A stretch of 64,000 bases of DNA, taken from Massospora cicadina. Its lineage: Eukaryota; Entomophthoromycota; Entomophthoromycetes; Entomophthorales; Entomophthoraceae. Location of the stretch: NCBI GenBank assembly GCA_022478985.1, contig JAKSZP010014514.1, forward strand, positions 174,248-238,247, written 5' to 3'. Positions 9,868 through 19,863 of this stretch are shown in pieces (position 1 is the stretch's first letter; each line of letters opens with the position of its first letter). The notes under the pieces are model-generated. The model was not told the origin of the DNA and made no database searches. It worked only from the letters and a program-made list of their open reading frames with translations. Position numbers and translations under genes: made by a program.

Positions 9868-11820
9868 CTTTCCGCTCAGAGTCACTTTCAAGCGATTTTA
9901 TTAAAAAGAATTAAGTAAAAAACTTTTTGATCAAACACCAGCTGCTCCCTTTCAATCCCTGATGACATCAGATTTGCCGCTGGCTGCTCCAGTGTGGGGC
10001 AGCGGCAAAACCCTGCTCAGCGCCTTCTGTCCAGCGGAAAAATGCGTTCAGACTGGTTCATCAAGTCCCACTAAGTCCTTGGGTCAGTTTAATCCGCCCA
10101 AAGATCTCGCCATCCACCTGGCACATATCCAGGCAGTGCCTCGCAGCCCACTCGTTCTCCCTCACTCCCAGCTCTGTTTTGGCCTTCAGGTCAAGTATAG
10201 GAGATTGTTCCCATATGAGGAACAAGCAATTATCGACTTAGTCCAGGTGGTGATGCAGCCAGCCAGATTCATAGAATTCCGCCCCTTTGAGGGGTATTTT
10301 GACCTGGGCTTCACCTATGAAGCTGACGCCGCCACTGCGGCCACAGTGCCCCTGGTCTGCAAGGGCACCACTATACCAACAACACGCACCCAGATCCCCA
10401 CTGACACCACCATGGTAGTCCAGTTTGTGGGGTTGCCCACCAATCATCCCCCGCAGTACTCCATCAGGAGTTGATGGAAGGTTTGGCCACATATGGCTCC
10501 AACCCATCCTTCAGTTTGTGGTTTTCAATGGGGCTGCTCGCCTAACTGGGTCTTGAGCATTCGCCACAATCTGTCCAAATTTTTAAAAATTGCGTTATTG
10601 CTTCCCCCCTGCACCATCATACCCAATGCCCCTGACCACCCATTCTGGGCCCATGTTGAGGATGAGAGGACAATCTGTCATTTCTGCTTTGAGTTAGATC
10701 GCTTGAAGCGTAAATGCCCCTCCCTTGCAGCTTCCTCAGACCCAGCACTGTTGCACCTAACCCCCATTTAAGCCCGCACACCACTGCTTTTCTGGCATGG
10801 GTTACAATACTACCCCCCTACCCCAAAGCCTGCTTCCACTTTGGTGCCCGCTGCAGCCAACCAGCCCCTTCCTCAGGCAAGTGCCACTTGCGCCTCTCCC
10901 AGTGCCACTTGCACCTCATCCAATCAGGAAACATCTTGGACTAATGTGGGTTCCCATGTTAACCTGCAATCGCCAGCCACATCACTTCAATTTGCAGACC
11001 CCAATTTTGAGTTTGACATGAACCCATGGTCCTCATTGGCTGAAACCAATGAGATGGGTAATTTAATTGAAGCCTCGCAGCCCACATATGATGAACTTAT
11101 CCAGGTATGGAATCCCAAACTGTTCGCTCAATGGTTTTACGCCCCCAACTAAACGTCTTAGAGTTCCGCTCAGACCACCAGCTCACTATCACAGCAGCTG
11201 CCCACCCTGACGTAAACACCATCTGTGAAATGGCTGAGTCATCAGTAGTGGCACTAGCCATGGAACTCCTGCCTCCCATCATCAAGCCATCCACATCCAT
11301 GCTAAACAAACAGACCATTCAGTTTGCTCACAGGCGACCTAAGGAAGCCATCCAGAGAGTGATTTCCACCTCGCAGGCTAACCCAAGAGTCACAAGCGCC
11401 TCTGTGGCCTCACTGTCCCAGCTCCCTGCCTTCCGCATTAAGGCGGAGGCCACTATTTTCAGATACATTGGCGACTTACTGTCCTCCGGTAATTTCCACA
11501 CCAGCCAATCATTAGTGTACTCGCTCCCCATGTCTCTGATCACCCCACCCCTTTGCTCTCTTCATTATCCCGTGCTCTCGCCAAAGAGGAGCATGGGACT
11601 GAGGATGAGCCCCCTGATCCCCCCTCCCCTTCTGCCATGGTGGGCTGAGCGCCTTGGCAATATCCCACCTGGTAGGTTGGTGTCTCAATCATTATGTTTC
11701 TCCTGTTTGTTTGAGCAGTCATTTCATTCAGTTCAAGTAATTAGTTCATTCAGTTTTTTGCTCTTCAAGCTTCAGTAATGTCCATCCCCTGGTCATCATG
11801 CCTCTTAATAAATTAAAATG
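9868..11820 (+). mobile_element. NL-1: full-length ORF1-only non-LTR element
   Basis: A 1.95-kb insertion in the Gypsy-2 RT. Its left end (CTTTCCGCTCAGAGTCACTT) matches the 5' end of NL-2. Its right end holds GTCCATCCCCTGGTCATC and AATAAATTAAAAT, matching the tails of NL-2 and NL-3. No LTRs and no RT or endonuclease frame are present. A decayed 16-bp duplication flanks it. The gypsy RT protein continues directly from one flank to the other, which fixes the boundaries. Confidence 0.85.
9962..11648 (+). pseudogene. NL-1 ORF1/gag-like protein (RRM-like, knuckle, conserved C-term)
   Basis: Starts at ATG 9962 (MTSDLPLAAPVWGSG), matching the first ATG of NL-2 and NL-3, and ends at TGA 11646-11648 after DPPSPSAMVG. 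The span of about 1.69 kb (about 560 codons) equals that of NL-2 and NL-5. An RRM-like segment at about 10250-10350 contains EGYFDLGF, resembling an RNP1 motif. A second module starts TTMVVQFVGLPTN. A knuckle follows at about 10677 as C-HF-C-FELD-R-LKRK-C, where the histidine of CCHC has become arginine. The frame shifts several times. The RRM plus CCHC order is typical of ORF1 proteins of LINEs that coat their RNA. No enzyme domain is present. Confidence 0.75.
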
Positions 11821-11836
11821 TGGCTGATTCATTTTT

Positions 11837-12565
11837 CAACCCAAAGGGTATTAATTGAAATTGAAAATACCCCTCTTCATTTGGATAGTGGTAAGCCATT
11901 CCTAATCTTCCATCACCTGAATTTGGTTAAAGGCACAAACAAGGTCAAGTTTTGAGAACACAAAAGACTTAGCAATTGCTTGACTAATAATTTACTCCAG
12001 TGATAAAGGGTAGTACCATGTACTGAGATTTTATTGATGTGACCATAATTCACACAGGGATGAAGAGAACCATCAGCTTTCTTAGCAAAAACGATGGGAG
12101 AAGCAACTGGTGATATTTATTTGAACAACTAACTTTATTAAGCATGACATCTAACCATACATTAACTACACCCTACTCTTCCGCTGTGTGCAAGTACAAA
12201 GGGCATTTTGTATTTACCTCCTGCACTGTTATTCTGAACCCTAGATCAAATTTTGGTGTGAGGGGTAGACAGTCCACATTCTCAGAATCGGATATACTTT
12301 GTTATTCATTAATGCCTCAGAAAAATCTGATGGAAGGCCTTCAGGGGAAACAAGGGAAGTGATGTAAATGAGGCCTTGATTTTTGTAAGAGTATCCACTT
12401 AGGAAACACCTCTTCCATCTGGTTATTAGCAAATGACAACATGTTAGACTCCAGGTGAATTCTTACATGCTGTCAACGCCACCACCCACCCCTAAGATTA
12501 CCAGAAACATCAGATTCAGCATAGCTGAGAACCAATTAAAAAAGCTAAACTGATGGATAAAAAAG
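11837..12565 (-). pseudogene. Gypsy-2 RT N-terminal half
   Basis: Minus-strand translation gives IVFAKKADGSLHPCVNYG then HINKISV (about 12040-12105), the R-x-C-V-D-Y-R-x-L-N block of gypsy RT. It continues with SQNLTLFVPLTKF-like sequence and ends at the NL-1 insertion just before the N-A-P-A-T-F-Q motif. Stops and small indels throughout. The 12144-12432 frames on either strand are fragments of this or shadows. Confidence 0.75.
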
Positions 12566-12576
12566 GTATTGGGCGT

Positions 12577-12796
12577 TCCTACCCCTATGTTGTCCGCCAT
12601 GGTCCACCAGCAAAACGGGCGTCAAAAAAAGTTTCCCCAAAGCTTCCTCACCTTCTGATATGGCTTCCTAGGCTGATAACCTAGGGGCTATATTAAAATT
12701 TTTTCAACTTATGATAGTCCCTTTGTTTGACCCAATTGCAAATAAAGATGCGTGGCGGCTCCCCCTTTTGGGTTGGGCACCACTAGTGCTAAAAAA
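12577..12796 (+). mobile_element. NL-6: 5'-truncated copy of the NL-5 subfamily
   Basis: A 220-bp insertion flanked by the 11-bp repeat GTATTGGGCGT (12566-12576 and 12797-12807). The content matches the reverse complement of 52673-52900, i.e. the last part of the NL-5 frame and its 3' UTR. Shared blocks are CTGATATGGCTTCCTAGGCT, CTAGGGGCTATATTAAAA and GCACCACTAGT. It ends in CTAAAAA. A 5' truncation with a duplication is the classic product of incomplete target-primed reverse transcription. Confidence 0.88.
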
Positions 12797-12807
12797 GTAT
12801 TGGGCGT

Positions 12808-13384
12808 CTAACTAGTTATGAGAGCTAGAAAGCCGATGAAGTGATCTTTACTGTAGGACCCAAGTCCAGGTCAAGTTCCAAATGGTGAGCTAGCTCTACA
12901 CTCATAAAAATCCCCCTGTCCCAGTGTCAACCATGGCCTCAAAGGACACGTGGTGAGCTCCAATACTTATCTTCATGGGAAGTAAAAAGTAGGTGAAATA
13001 CTCTTTATTGGAAGCTATAGGTGAGTCTGTAGATAAGGAAGAGATAGTACTAGGATTAGGGGAAACCACTAGGCTTGTAACAGGAGTAGAAACTTCATAA
13101 GTCAGAATCCTAGAATATACTGACATGGACATGAGGGCCGTGGCAACTATTGAATGTGATTTGACAAGGATTGGAGCTGGAATTTGACACCAAGGTCACC
13201 TTGATGGCTCCTAGCATGAAGACTCCATTTTGAAGGATGGTCTTAGACAATTTGAGAGGTATTAGGCTATTGAGTCCATGGTAGAACTTTTTCACAACCT
13301 TATTCAGCTGAGAGAAAAGAGCCATTGCTACGCCCATCTCAATGAGAAGGATGGAAATGGTTAAAAATGATGGTTGGTCGATTC
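12808..13384 (-). pseudogene. Gypsy-2 aspartic protease and gag remnant
   Basis: The minus-strand frame 12902-13132 contains MKISIGAHHVSFEAMVDTGT with the D-T-G catalytic triad of retroviral-type proteases, followed by GG (usually SG or AE). It continues toward 12830 as ELAHHLELDLD-like sequence. Upstream, 13133-13384 encodes a short hydrophilic piece without a knuckle, probably the last part of gag. The protease would cut the Gag-Pol precursor. The frame is open across the DTG but broken on both sides, and most of gag is missing. Confidence 0.75.
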
Positions 13385-14539
13385 TTTCAGGAAAAAGAAA
13401 GTTATATTTAGACCAGCCTTCCAGTTTAAGTGTTGAAACACCCAAATGCCAAGCCTGAATTCCAGTGGCACTGCTGCTGGTAGGGCAGTTATAAAAACAA
13501 GGAAGGGATTTCGCCATTAAGCGCCCATGAGTTGTGATTGTGTATAGGAACCTAGCAATGAACCAGGTAAACGCACCATGGGTCCCATGAGTTGTAGAAA
13601 TATATTTGAAAAGCGGTGGTTTTTATTTGGACATAATAGAAACTGGAATTAGGTATTGAGTTTTTTTATAAAAAAGTAAAATTAAAGAAACTTGACCAAC
13701 AATTTTTCAGTGCAATGCAACTGATTTAATAGTGTTCAATTTGATAGTTTGTCAAAGCAGGGATCAGGGCCCTCAAATTCAACCTAACCCAGCAAATTTT
13801 TGGGAAGAGGAAATATTGACTTCAATCAGAACTAACGTCAAAAGAATCAGCGTCAGGCCGAGTCACTATCAGTTCAACATGAACGCCTGAACCAAGGTTT
13901 TAAAGCACTTATGGTGGTTAGCACAACGGCATTTGGCCTGATGGCAACAGGAATTCCCCAGGGCAACCCAACATAGGGACAATCCTAACAGGTTGGAAAT
14001 GGGTTCAGGATGACCAAACCACCCATGCCTGGTTGCTGGCATTCATTCAACCAATCAGGTTTCCTTGAGCAATGATACCAATTTTTGTGATGAGGTTTTC
14101 AAATTGTTAAAATTATCCAAATGGTGATACATGCCCCTCAGGAATAAGGCCTCATGCTTTTAAGAGGAAATTATATCAGCAACCATACTGCTCAATGGCT
14201 CAATGCCATTGGCAAATCCAACTGTTGATTCGATGCTTGTCACCTTCTGACTATTAGTTGCAAGCCCGTTGTACTTTATTTTGTACATTCAGATAATTCG
14301 GCTTCAATTTGATTATTTCCATAAAGATTTCCTCAATTTAGAGAACTGTTTTGGCGGTGGCGAGTGCTGGAACTGGGGGAGGAATCTTCATAGGGAGCGC
14401 TGTTACCCAACGCTTGTCTACCACATGGGCGAGGTCACCCTGTGTGATGAGGGGTACAGCTGCCATCTTTGGACTCTTTATTCTTAGAAAATTTAAAATC
14501 GCCCAATCTATGCAGAGGGGACGTTCCCCTGGAATTAAA
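13385..14539 (-). repeat. Gypsy-2 5' LTR
   Basis: Second copy of the 1.16-kb LTR (see 5359-6520). The two copies share the run of landmarks from ATATTTAGA-CAGC-TTCCAG through GGGGACGTTCCCCTGGA. It adjoins the gag/protease remnant, so in the element's orientation it is the promoter-bearing LTR. Confidence 0.85.
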
Positions 14540-14994
14540 ACACCTTAATATCTATGAGCTTTGTTTAGTGGAAAGGTTTTGATTTATTAAGACATCAATT
14601 TGGTCTAAAGCCATCTCTTCATTCATCCTAGTTTCATTAATTTTTGGAGCAACTCAGAAAGAGCTGGCAAAGAGATTCAGTTATCTGGGCCACCAGCCTT
14701 TTAATCAGTGGCATGACCACATCTAAAGAAAGTCCTTTAGAGCTCACGTTGTCAGGAGGAATGTTGGCTTAAAAATTAGTATAATGAGACTTAACCAACT
14801 GAATAAAGGTTTTGAGTATTTGTGAAAACTTTTTACAAAAAATAAAGAAAAGAAATGTAAAAAAAATTAATTATGAAATAAATGCTTCTTAATAATACAA
14901 GAAAAAAATTAAGAAAGAATCAAATGCAGGGAATATTCCAAAAGACGAGAAATATATGCATACCATGTGTGAGGATGGAAGTAGATTTAGGATT
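14540..14994. repeat. Left part of an old LTR-C, cut by Gypsy-3
   Basis: The last about 130 bp (TGTGAGGATGGAAGTAGATT and upstream) resemble the LTR-C copies at 40.35 kb and 51.37 kb, and the resemblance continues at 39751 on the other side of Gypsy-3. The first 250 bp contain a minus-strand stretch without long stops (GLSLDVVMPLIKRLVAQITE) that I cannot assign. Confidence 0.5.
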
Positions 14995-16123
14995 TGTAAA
15001 GATTGGGAGCTGTAGTGACTAGACTGAGCACCAATTTATAAATCTAGGATTCTTTTCCTCTTTCTGGATAATAACTAACTTCAGCCCCCATGTTCAAATA
15101 CACATGCTCTTGTATGTGCGTTTTTTGACTTGTTGATGATAATAGATGATAATGGGCAATAGTAGCATGAAGGCTAATACTCTAGCTGACTTCTAGTAGC
15201 AAAGATAGTAATTAGGTCCAACGCCAACTAGGTGCTTGTCCTTATCTTGCATTCATCGTATTTGTGGCGACTTCTTCTCTATTATATCTGAAAGAGCTTA
15301 ACCTAGGAATAAGGCTCAGAGGTTCTTCTTCCTTCTAGTCATGCAGAGGCCGTGAAGATATCTTTAAAATAGACAAAAGATCTTCATGTCCTTCCACTCT
15401 AGTCTCAAGAGCAAACAGTCTAAATTGCAAAAATTACATAATCTGTAAATAATATTATTCTTCTCTAATTATATCCACATTTGTAAAAAATCAAAAGTGG
15501 ATTCATAGGTTCAGTGCTTAACCCTTTGGTTGGCGTCCCAATTGGACATAGCGACGTTGCTGATGAATTAACCCTCCAGAGTCGCACAAAACAATGATAC
15601 ACCTCATCAAATTAATTGGGTTTTCTCCCCTTACTTAACTAAAACCTCTTCCAAGTTTTAGCAAAGAACATGTCTCAATGTCTTCGCTCAACTCCCTTCA
15701 AATTACCCTTATTTGGTAACAAACTGCTTAGATAATGGTACTTATACCCATAAACAGCAGGTTATGATCCAAAAAAGGCTAACTCAAAAGTTGCTCTACC
15801 GCAGGTGGAATTACTCACCTGCAAGTCTGAAACCCCTTAGTGATAGGTAGCTAAACTTATATGACTCCTACAAGTCAATTAAGTTATTAATAGTATAAAT
15901 GACTCCCTACATCTTATTTTACCCTCATTCCCAACAAAACACTCATTAATATGGTGTATTGTATCCCAGTGGATCAATACTATTCTCTGAAAATATTTAT
16001 CTAAACAATGGTATCATATAATTTATTAATAACTTTACCATCCACTAGCTAGATAAATCCCCTAGTGGACAAGAAGATGAATCATAATCAATGAAGCTGG
16101 GTATTATGGCAAAATTTGTAACA
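14995..16123 (-). repeat. Gypsy-3 3' LTR (LTR-B)
   Basis: Begins TGTAAAGATTGGGAGC and ends TTGTAACA on the + strand. The partner at 38635 begins TGTTAAAACTGGGAGC. Shared landmarks include CTTTGGTTGGCGTCCCAATT, GACAATGTCTTCGCTCAA-like and AGATAAATCCCCT. The copies differ at many sites and by indels. Confidence 0.88.
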
Positions 16124-16387
16124 ATTTCCTCCACTTGACCAGATTATCCAGCAATAAAGGTTTTTTGGGGACAAATTATGCTTCAATTATGTTTGAGTAT
16201 GCCAGCATGGTTTAAATTTGTAGTTATGTTGGTCCATCTCCATTTCTTGCTTATTGCATTTCTGGTAATCTGTCTTATTAACGCGTTTATGTTCTATGTT
16301 ATCCTCACTGCCACATCTGCAGATTGCAGTTTCCGCAGCCACATGTCATGTCACCTAGTTCAGGTGTTCTTGCTGATAGAGGTCTAT
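16124..16387 (-). other. Gypsy-3 internal sequence next to the 3' LTR
   Basis: Untranslated or badly decayed internal sequence between LTR-B and the solo LTR-A. The + strand frame at 16178-16399 has no family resemblance and crosses the LTR-A boundary, so I treat it as chance. Confidence 0.55.
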
Positions 16388-17496
16388 TGTAAAAATTAAT
16401 ACTTGCTACTCTAGCGAGTACCAAATGTTAAAATTCTGGGTTGACTGATAGCTCAAAAAGTCAAGACACAGGTTCAAATATGTGCATGATTCGCGTTGCT
16501 TGATAGTAATTGATATGTGATTGTCAATAGTATGATAATTATTATCTGTAGTTGAATAGATAAACCCAATATAGTCCAAAGCTAGACCTGTAATAAGCCA
16601 CCAATTACTGGTGATGTCAACTATAGGGACGTCTTTTCTGTCCTCTAACTTGATCTACTCTCAAATGCAGAGGTTTATGGCCTTTCTTCTCATCATGCTG
16701 AGTTTGCTGAGATTTACATCTAAGGTCTGGTTCTCTTCTAAGGATCCTCAATCTTTACTCTTTATACCACAAAAAAGTCCACAATTATTGTTTAACACAC
16801 CAATAATAAACGAAGATGAATAGAGCTCGTATCCCAAATAAAAAATTATTTTTTATTAATGTGTATAGTTAGGGTTTTTATAGAGGTAACTTGGCGCCCA
16901 ACTCCTCGGTTGGCGCCTCAGCCATGAAATGGCAGCCGTTGCCAATAAATTTCATATGATGTCTCACCAGCGATGGTCTTCTCCATTGGGTTAGGATTCC
17001 TCCGTTAGACATCCTCAAGACCTGAAATGTAAAGAGCCATAAGACGTGTCTCAAATGTTTCCCTCTCAATCACAGAAAACCAACCATATTTGGCTAGCGA
17101 CCTGCTTAGGTAATGGTACTCTTTACTCATTATGGCAGGATGTGAACCAACTTTTTATTTTGCTAGTTGCAGGCGCCATCACTTGCCTCATATCTGCTAC
17201 TTAAGTTCCCCTATTGGTGATGAAACCTTACCAATCCCAATCAGTACACCTGATATTTAATCAGTGATCAACTATCAGATGCCCCCTTTTTGTTGACAAC
17301 TCTTCCCAACAAGATCTTAAGCATTCACCCGGATTGAACCCTGATGGATCTGACCAGGCGAATAACCTAAAATCTCCAAAAATTATTAACTTAAAATTGG
17401 GGTCTACTGGATATCCAATTAAACGCCAGCTGGTCTTATCACTTAGCAATTTAACAGTTAATCTAGGAAGCTGGAAAGGTGGGCAAAATCCCAACA
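16388..17496 (-). mobile_element. Solo LTR-A inserted in Gypsy-3
   Basis: A single LTR of the Gypsy-4 type. It begins TGTAAAAATTAAT and ends ATCCCAACA, as the Gypsy-4 LTRs do. Shared landmarks include TGATAGTAATTGATAT, CCATATTTGG, GACCAGGCGAATAACCTAAA and AATCCCAACA. The flanking pentamers TCTAT (16383-16387) and TCTAG (17497-17501) match at 4 of 5 positions. No internal sequence accompanies it, so it is a recombination product. Confidence 0.85.
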
Positions 17497-17816
17497 TCTA
17501 GAAAGCCTGCTTTCCCCAGGTTGGGTTATATGTCACCTTGTCATTTAAGGATTCTTCCCAGGTAGCTTTTCCAATTCCTCGTTCTTTGTATTCCCCCAAG
17601 CTGGGATTTATTTCTTTAGGGACTATTCCCAGTAAATTTAGTTTTCAGCCCGTCCTGATTCTACAGATATGTTTGCTTCTTCCAGTGCCTCAGGACTACT
17701 CAGGGTAGACCCAGTTTCAACCCAAGTTGGTCCTACCAACAACCTAAGGCCATATTAAAAAGATGCTCTTGATGATGCAAAATAAAAAACAAATCTAATA
17801 TACTTTTTGCATATTT
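17497..17816 (-). other. Gypsy-3 internal fragment
   Basis: About 320 bp between solo LTR-A and NL-2, decayed and without a recognisable domain. By position it should be the region downstream of integrase. Its last 16 bases are the NL-2 target duplication. Confidence 0.55.
17801..17816. repeat. NL-2 target-site duplication, right (3') side
   Basis: TACTTTTTGCATATTT, repeated exactly at 19699-19714. A perfect 16-bp duplication is far longer than LTR integrase makes (5 bp) and is typical of LINE-type insertion. Confidence 0.92.
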
Positions 17817-17919
17817 GATTTGATTTATTTGAGGTACGCCGACCAGGGGACGGACAGTACTGATCACAACACTCAAAATGGCAAAACAAACTACTAACCA
17901 GGTGAGAAGCAGAAACTGC

Positions 17920-19610
17920 TTAATCCACCATGGCAGAGGGTGAGGAGGGGTCGGGGGGTTGGTTTTCAGAAAGACCCGCCTCAATCAAGGGGTGTTGGTT
18001 GCAGTACCGGATCAGAGCAGAGAGCCAGGGCGTTGGGGCATCTGCATAGTGGGGGCTGAGGTCAGCGTAGTAGGAGTTATCCACTTCTGCATCAAGATAA
18101 TGACGGGAAAGTGTCTCAACAAAAGCTGCGAGGAGAACTTCAGCTTCTTTGCGGGCTTCAGGAAGTTGGGTGAAAAGGGAGATAATGTGGCGGGTGATTT
18201 TGGCTGAGGGGTTGAATGAAGCAAGTGTTGCGACATTCATAACAGCAATTTCAGCATCATCAAATAATTTTGAGATGTCACTGCAGGGAGATTCAGGGAA
18301 GTCAGGGGGAAGAAGATGATGGGCAGGCCATGCTGGAGCTGAGCCACTGACTGGGCCATCGCGGTGCGTAGTTTTGGGCAATGAGGAGAGGCCACCGCAG
18401 CTAAGGCGAGCTGGTGGTCACTTTGGAAGGGGGTTGTATTGGGTAGAGGAGCAAAATGGCGAGGGGTAGGGGTTTCATCAAAGTCAGGAAGGAAAAATTC
18501 TGCCCGACCATAATCGCCATGGCAGAGAGGTTGACCTGTATGCTTACTAATAAGGATATTACCTGATTCGTCAGTTTCAGCCAATAGATCCCATGGATTT
18601 TGGTTCACTGGAATAGTGGCATTTAAATTTGAGTGGGTAGGATTGGGTGAATGGGCAGCTGCTTGGGTACGAATGTTGGTTCAAGCATTGCTCTGATTGG
18701 CTGGCGTAGATTTAGGTGGGAGAGTGAGGATGGAGGTTTTGGGTGGGGCTGATTTTCCATGTGGGCCCACTGAACGAGATTAGAGGGTGGGAGGGGGCAG
18801 CAAAGCGCCCCATACTGAACCTCAGAGGGGGCTCAGAAGCTGCATCAGCAGATTTGGCCTTAGGGCACGCTCTTTTTGCATGGTCGAGGCCAAAGCAGAG
18901 GGAACAAATCTGCCTACCATTATCGACCTGAGCCCAAAAGAAATGATCAGGTGCTGCAGCCACACTAGCGCGGGGTGGGATTTGTTGGGCTATGGTAGGG
19001 TGGTGTGGTATGATGGTGGCTGTTGCACGAGGAGCAGCAAGGCGTTCTGCACCAGAAGGAATGGCAAAGATGAGGTTGGGCTGAGTGCCATAAGCCATGA
19101 GCCCCGCGACCAACTGGTCATACAAAACCTGAGGTGGAAGGTGGGATGGGAGATTTGCAAAGGATACCACTAGCGTGGTGTCTGAAGGGAGGCGAGTACG
19201 GGTTGTGGGAATGGGGTTTTTTATAAATTAGAGGAGTTTGTGCTGCCGCTTCAGCATCCTCCTCAGATTGGAACCCAACGTCAAAGTAGCCCTTAAAAGG
19301 GCGGAAGTCTATAAAGCCAGCTGGCGCAAAGGCTGTAGTGGCTAGGTCAATAATTGCCTTATCAGCATATGGGAACAAACGTCCATAGTCCACTCTGAGG
19401 CAATAGCGAATACGAGGGAGGGCGAGAGGATGGGGGCGAGAAGGGTGGATGCGCGCCAGGTGGAGTGCTAGGTCTGGGGGGACAAAACGGTTGGAAGCAG
19501 TGGGCGGGCTGTTTGAACCTGTCGAACGCGCTTGCCTGCAGGGCGGAAAACGCTAGGTGGGGTGCACTGCTGCCCCACACTGGGGTGGCAGGCAGCAGAG
19601 CCAAGGACAT
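17920..19610 (-). pseudogene. NL-2 ORF1/gag-like protein with intact CCHC knuckle
   Basis: The first ATG is at 19610 (MSLALLPATPVWGS) and TAA at 17920-17922 follows DPSSPSAMVD; the span is 1.69 kb. A region at about 19240-19385 reads FIDFRPFKGYFDVGF followed by SEEDAEAA, resembling the RNP1 strand and following helix of an RRM. A second module starts VSFANLPSHLPPQ (about 19130-19168). The knuckle at 18864-18905 is C-SL-C-FGLD-H-AKRA-C, a perfect C-x2-C-x4-H-x4-C. A helical C-terminal part (17920-18608) includes ADAPTPWLSAL. About three frameshifts break the frame. The known role of such ORF1 proteins is binding element RNA. The longer upstream frame begins at TTG, not ATG. Confidence 0.8.
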
Positions 19611-19663
19611 CAAAGAATAGGTTTGGGCAGATGGCTGTGGATAAGTTAACTTAAATTTAAAAT

Positions 19664-19685
19664 CGCTCAAAAGTGACTTTGAGCG
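19664..19685 (-). other. Hairpin at the 5' end of NL-2
   Basis: Arms CGCTCAAA and TTTGAGCG form a perfect 8-bp stem around a 6-base loop, close to the 5' end of the element. NL-1 keeps a weaker version (9874-9896), and NL-5 has a different-sequence inverted repeat at the same place. Confidence 0.6.
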
Positions 19686-19863
19686 GTTAAAGAAAAGTTA
19701 CTTTTTGCATATTTATATATTTAGATATTTTTTCTATATGTTTTTTATCTTATATAAGATTTTTTTAAATTTTACTTCTTTACGCTAAAACCCACTTTTA
19801 AGAGAAATTTAAATTTTTTTAAAAACTGATTGCAATCCAATTCACCACAACACTGACCCACTG

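Larger units (their letters stand above)
5359..14539 (-). mobile_element. Gypsy-2: minus-strand chromovirus with three internal insertions
   Basis: Flanked by two direct LTR copies (5359-6520 and 13385-14539). Reading the minus strand, the internal order is gag fragment, protease, RT, RNase H, integrase, chromodomain. The RT is split by NL-1 and the RNase H by a solo LTR-F; a truncated NL-6 lies between protease and RT. Only about 250 bp separate the 5' LTR from the protease region, so most of gag has been deleted. The flanking pentamers ACCAC (5354-5358) and ACACC (14540-14544) are only a weak match, so the target duplication is unconfirmed. All reading frames are broken. Confidence 0.9.
17817..19698 (-). 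mobile_element. NL-2: full-length ORF1-only non-LTR element
   Basis: 1882 bp between perfect 16-bp duplications. In element orientation it starts with CTTTAACCGCTCAAAG and ends with a 3' UTR of about 100 bp containing GTCCGTCCCCTGGTCGGCG and an AATAAATCAAAT tail. The start lies 88 bp upstream of the first ATG. There is one protein frame, no RT, no endonuclease and no LTR. It is the best preserved of the four full-length copies and the one with the cleanest boundaries. Confidence 0.93.

Noticed and set aside
18743..19173. + strand frames of 62 and 128 codons
   Set aside because: Antisense of the NL-2 protein, which aligns with NL-1, NL-3 and NL-5 on the opposite strand.
19610..19670. Starting the NL-2 protein at 19670
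   Set aside because: The codon there is TTG; the first ATG at 19610 aligns with the starts of NL-1 and NL-3.
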